Of a stretch of DNA of 64,000 nt, positions 40,938-50,659 are shown in pieces; position 1 is the first letter of the stretch, and the number at the start of each line of letters is the position of its first letter. This DNA comes from Cyanodermella asteris. Taxonomy: Eukaryota > Ascomycota > Lecanoromycetes > Ostropales > Stictidaceae. Under the pieces are notes generated by a model that searched no databases, was not told the origin of the DNA, and worked only from the letters and a program-made list of their open reading frames with translations. The stretch lies in the NCBI GenBank assembly GCA_900618795.1, contig UYJD01000005.1, positions 1,406,522 to 1,470,521 on the forward strand, given 5' to 3'. The position numbers were made by a program, and so were the translations under genes.

Positions 40938-41426
40938 CCTGTCCTTGGCTTGCGAGCGTCAATTCGGAGTGTGGCGCTTGTTCTATTGACTCGCCATGAG
41001 GATGGAGGGGATTGCGACAGAGCACGATCAGATGTAGTCAATAGAAACGCGATTCGAAAAATGCGCTGGGACTTTCCAAGCTTCAGATGGACTTGTACGA
41101 CATAACGCCAGTGCAAGCAAGATAGCCGATGTGGCAGATGGCGAGGTCGACGAATGAGGCTGGGTGGAGAGAAGGGAGTGAAAGCCGCAGTGAGCTTCTC
41201 GGCGACGTCACTTGCGCACGGACCGCTTGCCTTGTTGAGCACGAAAGGTGTCAGAGGACGTGCGCTTGTAGCTCTACGTTTCTTACGAGATTGAGGCCAA
41301 GTCATGAGATGTAAGCACAAGTGAAGAATGGCTTCGACAATCCGGCTGACCAGCAGTGTGTTCCACTCGAAAACATTTCCCAGCGATGTGCACAAGTGGC
41401 CGGCGAGCACGCGCTTCAAGCCCCCA
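40938..41426. other. Spacer between MysC-like and MysB-like genes
   Basis: Serves as promoter and leader of the ATP-grasp gene and 3' flank of the methyltransferase. A 179-codon minus-strand frame crosses it but has no family resemblance. Confidence 0.5.
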
Positions 41427-42411
41427 TCAACCCTCTACAGCAACACATCGTGTTACTTCTACCCCATCCTGTTAATGAGATGTTAGTGCTGTTTACTTCC
41501 ACCATGCTTCGCGCGCGAATAGCTTCGTTGGCTTACCGGTTCTCCTGTAGGCTCGAAGCTTTTTATGAGCTGCGATTCGTAAACGATGTTTGGGTTCCCT
41601 CTTGCTTCTTCTAGCTTTTCCTCGCCTCGTCGCTTCTGGTACTGGTTCTTCGTCCTATCCACGAAGCCCTCACGACCGTCGTTCTGCTTATCTCCCCTCG
41701 TGAGACTCTCTCTCTTCTGATCTGGCGTGCTTCGGACGTATTTGAGGTATGGAGGGTTGCCTGGGGAGATGACATTGTCCGCCGCCAGGACAGTGCCCTT
41801 GTGTATGAGCCCGAGTTCCTCGCAAAGCTTCAGGTCTGTTGTATAGGCAGGCTTGTAGTGGTCGAGAAACAACATATCGATTTGAGACAGTCGACCCTGG
41901 TCGTGGAGCGTTTTGATCGACTCGGCGCTGCTTCCAACGATGACTTTCGCGAAGCTGCCGAGTCCAGCAAGCTCCAGAAGCGACACTGTCACGGCTGCGA
42001 ACGTCGGGTCCCGTTCAAGACAGAAGTAGTGCTGACCACCAGCTTTCCGTGCGGCGTTGGCGAAGAGAATTGCTGAGTAGCCGACATAGCTCCCCAGCTC
42101 AACCATGAGCTTGGGTTTTGTCTGTTCAATCAATTGAACCACTATGCGCCCCTTCTCAGTCCCGACATTCATCAGATACTTCTGCTTGCGTCCGAAATCG
42201 TCTATGGCCTGAAGGACTTTCTCGGGCTCGCCTCGCACGCTGTCGGAATGGCTGTAGACATAATGAAGCAATGCCACTTCTCTGCCGTCGTCAAACTGTT
42301 GGGCTGATTAGCCAACGACGCTTGCGGCCAGAACTTTGTACATACAAAGCTGGTATTTTCTTCTTTCTGCTGGTATGCTTCGGTCTGATTGAAAGAATTG
42401 TCTGAAGCCAT
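41427..42411 (-). CDS. mysB: O-methyltransferase of mycosporine biosynthesis (MysB-like), three exons
   Basis: Exons 42411-42346, 42295-41537 and 41468-41427, giving 288 aa; introns of 50 and 68 nt. A catechol-OMT-like SAM enzyme expected to methylate demethyl-4-deoxygadusol to 4-deoxygadusol. Start MASDNSFNQTEAYQ; joint TSF-FDDGREVALLHYVYSHSD restores the family's first helix. SAM site VELGSYVGYSAILFA is near residue 75. The COMT-type metal/catalytic residues are kept: DHYK (about 155-158) and ADN (about 184-186), followed by PGNPPYLKYVRS. The last splice replaces a run-on tail with DGVEVTRCVAVEG, the usual end. Residues of about 200-240 are a charged insert (Lys/Glu/Arg) larger than in plant/animal COMT. 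Divergent from the cyclase gene. Confidence 0.9.
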
Positions 42412-44057
42412 GTTCGCGTCGATGCTATCAAGATCCAAGCGCCGTCGCTGTGTTCAAAGCAGGCTGACTTCAATTGCGGAGGCAACCGATCCCGACGCGT
42501 CAAGCTAGGTATTGGAGGATGTGTTCATGGCCGGTTCATCCACAGGAGCAGAAGCACCCTTTCTCGGAGCCGCCTCGTTCCTGTCATGTGTAAGAGTTAT
42601 TTTCGCTGCGACCTTCGGAGTAGAGAGGCTCCCGCATTGGGCTCGTACATGTGCCCCGCAATGAGGCCCTTGTAAATACTCATATCCGAGTGTGATTGGC
42701 GGGCCAAGCTGGATCCCTGTAATGGTGAGCCCATGACTTTTGATGGTGTAGCGCGTGCGAGGCCTGGATTGTATGGTCCACCCAAAAGTTCAGCCCTGAA
42801 CTCAACCGCCAGGGCGGCAGGGATCTTGGCTCAAGCCTGTTTACAGACGCGTCCTTACCCTATCGGGCTAGCTATCCTCTCGACTGCATCCGCGTCCTTG
42901 GGTGTGTGGTGCTTCCTTGACTTCATGACATTCTCTCTTGACAAGGGTGCTCACTGTGGCGCTGAGAATGTGCCCAGCACGCCGTAGTGGCCTGCGTTAT
43001 AATTCGCAAGTGACTCGGAAGCTGAAAGCGCTGTCTCTGCCGATAGTTCCTGGACTCTTGACTGCGAGACGACATTTGTGGGCTGCGACAGGTGTCTCAC
43101 AGAGGCAAGCAAAGGCTAGCGGCGAAAACCTATTATTTACGGTCCTCGCATTCTGTCCAGATGCAGTTGCTGTCTGCGAACCATTCGCTTGACGCGAAGG
43201 AATTAGCTGGACCAGGCACTGCACGTCATCCGAAGGAATGAACAGCAGTCAAGACAGAAGCCGAACTAGGTTGGTAAAAACTCATATCCCACAGCCATTG
43301 AGGTATGCGCTGATACCACTTCGGACCGCGCCCCGCCAATTTTATCAGAGCATTGCGCGGCGTGGTCAAGATCTAAGCCGTCAAGATCGGATCTTGCCAG
43401 ACTGGTGGGAAATGTGTCGACAGTCTTACGAAACTTAGCACCCTGCATCTCTTGTGCCAACTGCCAACCCATACTGTTATTGGATGAAGCAGTGTGGAAT
43501 CGCGGACCGGGGTAACGACTCGATTCCCGCCGTCGACAGCCCCACATGCTGAGTGCCACTCCTCCAAACAACAGGGGTTCTATACTTTTCTCTGCTTCTC
43601 AACTTCCCCCCTCGGCTTGTGGTTTCGTCAGAGATATTGCTCTGGATTTCCAGCCAAAGCCAGCGATTCAAAGCACGTCATCTGTGACTATGCAGGTTCC
43701 ACCATTTCGAGCCGGATCGGCTGTTCAGGTCCGCCTGAACAGAAACAATGACCGTTGCATTTTCACCGTCTAAGCAGGTCGAACCGGTTAGCCATGTTGC
43801 CACAGCTCTCGTGCTCGGGGTACATACACGCCATGCCTGCATTATCACGTTCGTCGGCTCCGGTGGGGCATGAGCTTGAGTCGTCTGCGTACTCCAGCGG
43901 ATCTGCCGTTTATTATTTAACCGAAAATCTCCAAAGAACCGTATAAGACGCGTCTGTTCCACTGTCCCTCACCCGACTATCGCTCTCCCTCCTCCCGAAA
44001 CTTCCCCGTCTGTTCCGCGTCAACTGAACGTCGTTTCCCTTCCTCGCAACTTCCACG
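42412..44057. promoter_or_regulatory. 1.65-kb divergent intergenic region between MysB-like and MysA-like genes
   Basis: Both cluster genes start outward from here, so it probably holds shared control elements. No credible coding frame was found. The right 100 bp are strongly C/T-rich on the plus strand (leader of the cyclase gene), preceded by A/T-rich TTTATTATTTAACC near 43908. Which transcription factors or light-response sites it contains cannot be decided by eye. Confidence 0.55.
43942..43947 (+). promoter_or_regulatory. TATA-like box upstream of the cyclase gene
   Basis: TATAAG lies 110 bp before the ATG at 44058 and ahead of the C/T-rich leader, a usual arrangement in filamentous fungi. 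Position and sequence only; no transcript start is known. Confidence 0.3.
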
Positions 44058-45692
44058 ATGTCTGATCTCAAGGCAACAGTGCAGGAGACCAGCAATGGCT
44101 TCCACGTCGAGGGCTGGGAGAAGATCGAATACGATTTCACCTTCCTGGACGGTGCTTTCAACCCGCAGAACAATCAATTGGCACAGGAGTACCGCAAGTG
44201 GGGCCGAGTACTTGCCGTGATGGATTTCAATGTCTACAACCTCTACGGCAAGCAGATGGAGAACTACTTTAGCCACCACAACCTGGAGCTCAAGGTCCAC
44301 AAGACGAAGATTGGCGAGAAGGCGAAGACAATTCCGACCTTCCTGAGCATTGCTGATTCAATGACCGAATTCGGGATCTACCGCAAAGTATCACCACCAT
44401 CTCGAGCTGTTGCAAGCGGTGGCTAATCAATTCCCAGGAACCCGTTCTGGTCGTCGGCGGAGGCCTGGTTACCGATGTTGCCGGGTAAAAATCACCAAGA
44501 TTGCCATAAGTCCAAGGGCCTCTACCCACCCTTGACATGCAAAGGCTTTTGTCTTGACGAATCCACTGCTAACATGCTTGTCTCTGCAGATTTGCTTGTG
44601 CCGCGTACCGTCGCAACACAAACTTTATTCGTATTCCCACGACTGTCATCGGGCTTATCGATGCTTCGGTGTCGATTAAGGTCGCAGTCAACTACGGCAA
44701 CTACAAGAACCGTCTCGGCGCCTACCACGCGCCCCAGCATACTTTCCTCGACTTCGGCTTTCTGAGGTCGCTGCCCAAGGCACAAATTCGGAATGGGTTT
44801 GCGGAATTGATCAAGATCAGCTCCTGCGCTCACAAGCCGACGTTTGATCTGTTGGACAAGTATTGCGAGGAACTTATCAACACCGCGTTCGGCCGTGCAG
44901 ACGGCGCATCCGACGAAGTGCGCAAGGCGGCCGACCAGATCAACAGAGATGGTATCCATGAGATGTTGAAGCTCGAGACTCCCAATCTGCACGAGATCGG
45001 GCTCGACAGAGTCATCGCATACGGACACACGTGTGTTGCCAAGTGCCTCACATTTGAGACCAACGCTAACACTGCCCAGATGGTCACCGATGCACGAGCT
45101 CGTGCCAGAAACTCCGTTGCGACACGGACATGCCATCTCCATCGACATGGCATACTCCGCGACACTCGCAAACACACGCAAGATGATCTCGGATGCCGAA
45201 TATCATCGTCTCCTGACGCTGTTCTCGCGCGCTGGTCTCTCAATCGATCACCCCCAGTTCGACGAGGACATCCTCGACAAGGGAACAAAGGCTATCCTCA
45301 AGACCCGTGATGGTAAGCTGCGCCTCGCAGTGCCCAACCCCATTGGCAAGTGCGTCTTCCTCAACGACGTTCCGTACGAAGAGTTGGTCGGCGCACTCCG
45401 CCAGCACAAGCAGGTCATGAAGTCGTATCCTCGTAATGGCGCTGGCGTTGAGGCATACGTTGACGCGAGTGACACTGGTTACACTGAGGGGAACGAGGAC
45501 GCCAACGCAGAGCTGGCGCAGGCAGCCAAGGATGCCGGTAGCCTTAATGGCAGTATGAACGGCGCTCACATCAATGGTGGCATTGAGATGAACGGCGATG
45601 CAAATGCTGAGAAGGTTAAGGCCAAGCTGGCGAACGGAACGAACGGACTGACCAACGGTGTCAATGGTTTCACGAATGGTGGAAAGGCTTAA
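44058..45692 (+). CDS. mysA: Demethyl-4-deoxygadusol synthase (sugar-phosphate cyclase, MysA-like), four exons
   Basis: Exons 44058-44387, 44438-44484, 44590-45030 and 45080-45692, giving 476 aa; introns 50, 105 and 49 nt. Member of the dehydroquinate-synthase fold; relatives of this branch cyclise sedoheptulose 7-phosphate to 2-demethyl-4-deoxygadusol. NAD-site motif [21 protein letters not shown] is restored by two splices, then [21 protein letters not shown]. Metal ligands by position: Glu198 (FAELIK), His272 (AYGHTWSP, split by intron 3) and His288 (LRHGHAIS). The [16 protein letters not shown] pair differs from true dehydroquinate synthase (HGE) and fits the DDGS/EEVS branch; moreover shikimate synthesis in fungi uses the AROM protein. 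The last 50 residues are an Asn-Gly-rich low-complexity tail. EEVS-type activity remains an alternative, but the adjacent MysB/MysC genes argue for DDGS. Confidence 0.92.
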
Positions 45693-46496
45693 ATAGTTTA
45701 GCTCGGTGGACGCTAAAAGGGGAGCTAAAACAAAATCACGGTGACAAAAATGTATATCGTAACCCACCATAACACTGTTGCATCACAAGCCTCGATGGGG
45801 CCCATAAGATCTGCATTCCATCGTGCAAGACGCAAATATACAGACTCGAAACAAGCCCTGCACGCCCCACACAGAGCTTAACACGCAAACGTCCAAGATC
45901 GTTGGCTACCCGTCACGCCATGTATCTCGGTGCAAATTTGAAACAGCCTGACGACCGATACACCCACTCATGGTCAAAACCTCAGCCGATCTCTGTCGGG
46001 CAAGTATATAGCGCACTCGGTAACGGCTACAGAGCCTCACCCTCAACCCCCGCGCGAGGCTGAGCTGATGCTCGACTCCAACCACCTCGATGTTTACCGG
46101 TCTGCATCAAAAGGTATCTAAGGATCGCACCTGCTCTCAAGGACAGGCGCCCCCCCCCCCCTCAAAAAAAAAAAGATATGCCAGGCTGGTGATTTCGCTT
46201 CGGCCGGCGTAGCTCCTCGTTTGCGTTGGGTCTAACGCTAGTGCTACAGACTATTCAACGTACTTGGCCTGCAGATCTGATGACGCAGACGAGTAACGCG
46301 GGAGAGCTTCGATGAGCTTGAAATTTATTATTTGTTCAGTGGTCCTGTCGTTTTTATTTCTACTTTTTTTTTTCTGTCGACAAACTTGGATCGTCTTTAT
46401 CGACCGAATCTAGATTACACGGTCTACCAGAGAGAGTCCTGGGGTCATATGTTCGAACAAGATGTGGAACTTTTCAATTGTTTGCTGTTTAGTCAT
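45693..46496. other. 3' flanks of convergent MysA-like and GH20 genes
   Basis: No gene recognised. Contains homopolymer runs (C11 and A12 near 46150-46174, T10 near 46366). Confidence 0.55.
46150..46174. repeat. Adjacent C11 and A12 homopolymers
   Basis: Eleven C at 46150-46160, TC, then twelve A at 46163-46174. Noncoding; run length may be uncertain in the assembly. Confidence 0.85.
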
Positions 46497-48218
46497 CTAC
46501 AGCGTACAATCTCCCTGGTTCTGCAAACACCAAGTCATCGTGACCGGGTTCGCACCAAATCCAAGCGCAACCAAGCGTTCCCTCAGGTCCGCCATCCTCC
46601 TCGTAACACCCTCATCAACCCCCTTGACACCCTTAATTCCACTCCACATAATCTCCGAGCCGGCCAGCGCTCGCGGCCAGACCTTGGAATCCAGATTCAC
46701 CGGGTCCGTCAATTCGTGCCAGATGTGAACCTCGCCACCGTAGAGGTTGTTGATCATTGATTCAGTCAGGTTCGTGCGCGGGTCGTACGAGTACATTTGG
46801 CGCCACGACTTGAGCGGGTTGCAGTAGTCGGTGTACGGCGGCACGATCGCGCCGGTGCCGTCGGCCACGGCGGTCGTGTTCGGGTCCAGCCACTGGCCGT
46901 AGCCGCAATCCATGTACCAGTTGTAGTAGTCGCCGAAGAGGGTTTTGTAGCCTGCACCGGCGACGCGGGCGATGGATTCCTGACCTTGCCATGTCTGGAC
47001 GATTGTGTCGGGGGACAGCGTCAGGTTCCAGGTCACGATCATCTCTTCCCAGACCATGGGCTGGAGACCGGCGTTCTTGATTGTGGTTTGAAGGTGGGTT
47101 TTGAGCTTTTGAATCAGGGGCTGCAGGACGGCTGGGTCGTTGCTCTTCACGCTGGGATCTAAGGCGTAGGCGTTGGCGTTCACTTCGTCACCGCCGGAAT
47201 TGAAACGCTTGCTGTACTTGCTGGTGCGGGGCAGAAGATCGGCGTAGACTGTATCGAAGAACTTGTAGACGTCTGGGTTGTTGAGCTGGATAGATCCACA
47301 TGGAGGCTCTGCGCAGTAGGGTCCCCAGGGCTGAATGTTGAATGCTGTGACGAGGTCTGGATGGCTGTAGGCAACACTAGAAAGATGACCAGGCGAGTCG
47401 ATCTCAATGATCGGCTCAATACCACGCGCGTAAGCATAAGACATGACATCGTCAAGGTCCTCAACGGTCCAGTACAAGTGAGGAGCATAGGCACCCTTTT
47501 CGGCCAGCTCTGGCATGCTGGCGATTTCAATGGGCCATGACTGAGCATCCGTTGCGTGAATGTGAAGCTTGTTGAATTTGGCAAGCTCCATGGCATCGAT
47601 CTGACGTTTGACACTGCTTGGAGGCTCCCAGTTGCGGGCAATGTCGAAATTGAATCCACGGTAGGAATAGGCCGGTCTGTCTTCCACGTGGACCGGCACA
47701 AGGTTCGTGTAGATCATGTTCGACTGGCTGCACTTGTAAAAGAGCTGAAGCAGAGATGTCAAGCCATGCATGGCGCCCTGTGGTGTGGAAGACTGAATGA
47801 CCGCCGTTCCATCGCTCTTGACGTCCAATACGTACGCCTCTTCAGGATCCGTCGTATTGAAATGAGTCTTGAGCATAGGCTGCGTCTGCTCCACGGTGAT
47901 GCTCTTGAGGTATGCGCCGGAAGCGTTTTGTGCGGGTTCATAGTTTGCGCCGCGTGGATAGAACTTCCATGGCACGAAGGCGGCCTTGCCAACATTCTGC
48001 TTGAAACGATCGAATGCGCCGCTGATCAACTCAGCATCTGAAGTTGTGTTTGAGGCGCGCTTGGAGGCGCTCAATGGCTTGTAAGAAGTCTGAACGGAGG
48101 AAGGGTCAAGCCACAAAACGCCCGTCCCGTTGGTCTGCACATTGGGCGCCGGCCAGATGGCTGATACTGAGGAAATCAGGGCCAGGCCGGCAAGGATTGA
48201 AGAGGTGGGAAAGCGCAT
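46497..48218 (-). CDS. Secreted beta-N-acetylhexosaminidase (GH20)
   Basis: 573 aa, no intron; the ATG at 48218 gives a signal peptide (MRFPTSSILAGLALISSVSA) and is preferred over an in-frame extension to 48368. Removes terminal GlcNAc/GalNAc, mainly in chitin recycling together with chitinases. An N-terminal zincin-like domain (about 20-195) is followed by the TIM barrel starting at PAYSYRGFNFDIARNW. The catalytic Asp-Glu pair is in FNSGGDEVNANAY (about residue 347). Sugar-stacking tryptophans are in PMVWEEMIVTW, IVQTWQG and YYNWYMDCGYGQW. Several N-glycosylation sequons are present. The C-terminus GEVHIWHELTDPVNLDSKVWPRALAGSEIMW is family-typical. Convergent with the cyclase gene, forming the right border of the mycosporine cluster. 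Confidence 0.95.
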   Translation of the reverse strand: MRFPTSSILAGLALISSVSAIWPAPNVQTNGTGVLWLDPSSVQTSYKPLSASKRASNTTSDAELISGAFDRFKQNVGKAAFVPWKFYPRGANYEPAQNASGAYLKSITVEQTQPMLKTHFNTTDPEEAYVLDVKSDGTAVIQSSTPQGAMHGLTSLLQLFYKCSQSNMIYTNLVPVHVEDRPAYSYRGFNFDIARNWEPPSSVKRQIDAMELAKFNKLHIHATDAQSWPIEIASMPELAEKGAYAPHLYWTVEDLDDVMSYAYARGIEPIIEIDSPGHLSSVAYSHPDLVTAFNIQPWGPYCAEPPCGSIQLNNPDVYKFFDTVYADLLPRTSKYSKRFNSGGDEVNANAYALDPSVKSNDPAVLQPLIQKLKTHLQTTIKNAGLQPMVWEEMIVTWNLTLSPDTIVQTWQGQESIARVAGAGYKTLFGDYYNWYMDCGYGQWLDPNTTAVADGTGAIVPPYTDYCNPLKSWRQMYSYDPRTNLTESMINNLYGGEVHIWHELTDPVNLDSKVWPRALAGSEIMWSGIKGVKGVDEGVTRRMADLRERLVALGFGANPVTMTWCLQNQGDCTL

Positions 48219-49775
48219 GTTGTCGCAGGTCAATGTGGGTTGTGAGCTAAGAGCTGAGCACAGCTTGCGGGGCAAGAAAGGAATATGAGAGCAGTCAAAG
48301 CTATAAAAGAAAGGCAACAGTGGGGAATGGAAGCTCTGGCAGAAGCGTGGAAGGGGAGGGTCCAACATGCAGCAACGGCATCGGTTGACAGCTACCTCTT
48401 ATAGCTACCTGGCCACCACGCTGGCATCGCTACCTAGTCACCGATTTTGTCAATAGGGTTTTCCGCCGGACGTACGACAGGGCGTCGCCTGAAGAGATTG
48501 CGATAAATCTGCCCAGACGTCCGAATTTGCGGCTCGCTCCTGACGAGATGGCAGTTTGATCGGTCGGTGCGACGGCGTTTGAGAGCAGAAGCAAGCTCGA
48601 GGGTGCAACGGGGGTGGATTTCCCTTGATCTCGTGTCTTCTGCCCAGCAAGGTTTCCCGGCAGCAGGTGATCATCCAGGGCCAACCAGAGATGAAGGATG
48701 TCGGAGCTGGAGCTGTGAACCTGCAGGATGCACGGTGGAAGTGGCTGACCGTCAGCATTCAAAATATGGATATGATCGCCAACTGGAGATGCGGGCAGGC
48801 CAATCAGTCGGCTCGCCCAGCTGCGGCACGGTCACGTCGTACACGGTGCAAGCAAGCTTCGACAAGAGCGTGGAAGGATCCCGGTTGCAATGACAGACTC
48901 CAGCCGACTACAAGTATGAAGTAAGGAACTTTGCAATTAGGGACCGTGTTGCATTTGACGCAGTGCGTGCTGGAGATTACCGGTAGAAAAGACCGTTTTT
49001 GGTCGTCAGAAACAAATCATATCGCCAATCACCAAAATTCACCCATTGCGAAGCTCAATTATCCAAAGGCATCAAACGATCAACTAGACAATTGCCGGTA
49101 CACATCCGAAGCCTCGTCGAGTATACAGTCCGACTTCAGTACTTCACGGTGATCCCATCTATCTATTAAAAGCTTCTACAGACTCATTCGGTATCAGTCG
49201 ACATGCTGCCCGCAGCATCGATCGCTACGAGGCAAGCAGAACCTTGCCACGGGGAATGCTCGGCCTGCACTTCAACACGGTTCCGTCGAGGAGATGTTTC
49301 ACATTTCGCTAAGGTCGCGTGAGCTCCAACGGACTCAGACATGACTTCAACCGCGCCCATTTCCTCACCATCTCGCAAATCACAGTCGCTGCAGATCAAG
49401 CTCAAGTATGTCGTCCAGTGTTCACATTTCAGGCTATATACAAGCGTGACCCATCCGATCCCATATCAATCCTATCCTCATCAAATACATAAACGCCATG
49501 ACCATGCATAACGAGCGTCTCTCTTCGGAAGCATGTACGTGCGCCAGTCTCTGATCCGAGCTGGCATCAACCTCTATCATAGCGAATGTCCTCCGTCATC
49601 AAGTATGCCTGCCGTCGGGGGTATAATGCATAGACTCCTCGATCGTCGTGGCATGGTTGTGGAAATGCACGTCGGGTGCGCGGCGGCGAGCCCGGTGCTG
49701 CAGAGCCATGGCTGCTTAGCTACGGCTTGTTGCCTTTTTATTATTATTTTTGCCGTCTCGTATCGGACGGTTAGC
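48219..49775. other. Intergenic, GH20 promoter and CAP-gene 3' flank
   Basis: 1.5 kb without a recognisable gene. Frames of up to 110 codons exist on both strands near 48430-48920 but show no domain and overlap each other. Confidence 0.5.
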
Positions 49776-50659
49776 TCAAGCCATGGCAAACATGGCGCCG
49801 ACCAGTCCTGCCATCGCTGCGCCACTGTTGAGGTGTGTCCTATCCGCCGCACCGGTAAATTTGGGGAGGTTGCTGGTCTGCGCCGCTACTGTCTGTCGGA
49901 TCAAGGTCTGTGTAGGAGCGTTGCTTGTCGAGGCGAGAGTTGCGCCGGGCACCAATGTTCCGACCTGTTGGTCAAAGCTGCCGATCACGTTGCCTGCTGG
50001 CTGGTATTCGCAGACCACGTACCAGCCGTGCGTGGGGCCACAGAAAGCACGACCGCAGCCGACCTGCGCAGTGTCTTTCCAGACAAGCTGTGTGAAGTGA
50101 CCCGTCGCCTCAGAGAAACCTTGCGCGTTGAAGTTGTAGAGGAATCGCTCGTCGCCCCACGCTTGGCAAGTATCGGTGGTTGAGACGTAACCCTCTGCGA
50201 TGTTCTCGCCATATGGACCACCCTGTAAATTCTGTCAGCGACCGATCTAGATCTCAAGACAGGGTGCCGATGCGAAATTTGCGATCAGATCTGGCACAGC
50301 AACTTGGAACAACTCTGCCAATCGGCGTGCGTCTGAGACACTGTTTCTCGACACAAACCTGATCCGCGCGCCAAGGGCTGCAAGCGATCTCAGACAACCG
50401 GGGCCCAGCTTACCGTATGCTCGAACACGCAGCCTGAAGCTGCATTCTGCGCGTAGTTCGCGAGTGTGTCGTTCCAGGTGACGCTCTTCGCGCCGTACAT
50501 GACACGATATGTGTTGGTCGAGTTGAGCATCTCCGTCTTGAATGTGTTGTCCACCTTGTAGGTCGGGTTGTTGCCGTCGCCAGCGTTCTGGGCAGAAGCA
50601 ATCACTGCCAGGCCGAGCACGGCGGAGAGGGCCTTGCGGATGGAGAATGCTGGGGCCAT
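49776..50659 (-). CDS. CAP-superfamily (PR-1/SCP) secreted protein with GPI-type tail, two exons
   Basis: Exons 50659-50414 and 50222-49776, giving 230 aa; intron 191 nt (GTAAGC..TTACAG). Signal peptide MAPAFSIRKALSAVLGLAVI, then the CAP domain: FKTEMLNSTNTYRVMYGAKS and VTWNDTLANYAQNAASGC in exon 1; across the splice FEHT-GGPYGENIAEGY; then GHFTQLVWKDTAQVGCG (CAP1) and WYVVCEYQPAGNVIGSF (CAP2) in exon 2. Conserved Cys residues are present. The Ser/Thr linker and C-terminal hydrophobic GAAMAGLVGAMFAMA suggest GPI anchoring. Yeast Pry relatives bind and export sterols and fatty acids, and some fungal members are virulence factors; the role here is inference. Confidence 0.9.

Noticed and set aside
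40880-41419. 179-codon minus-strand open frame between the ATP-grasp and methyltransferase genes
   Set aside because: Overlaps the ATP-grasp N-terminus in another frame; composition rich in Arg/Ser/Pro as in frameshifted noise; no family match. Considered as a fourth cluster gene and dismissed.
44058-45692. Annotation of the cyclase as ordinary 3-dehydroquinate synthase
   Set aside because: Fungi carry that activity in the pentafunctional AROM protein; the GHTWSP and HGHAIS motifs and the adjacent MysB/MysC-like genes point to the demethyl-4-deoxygadusol branch.
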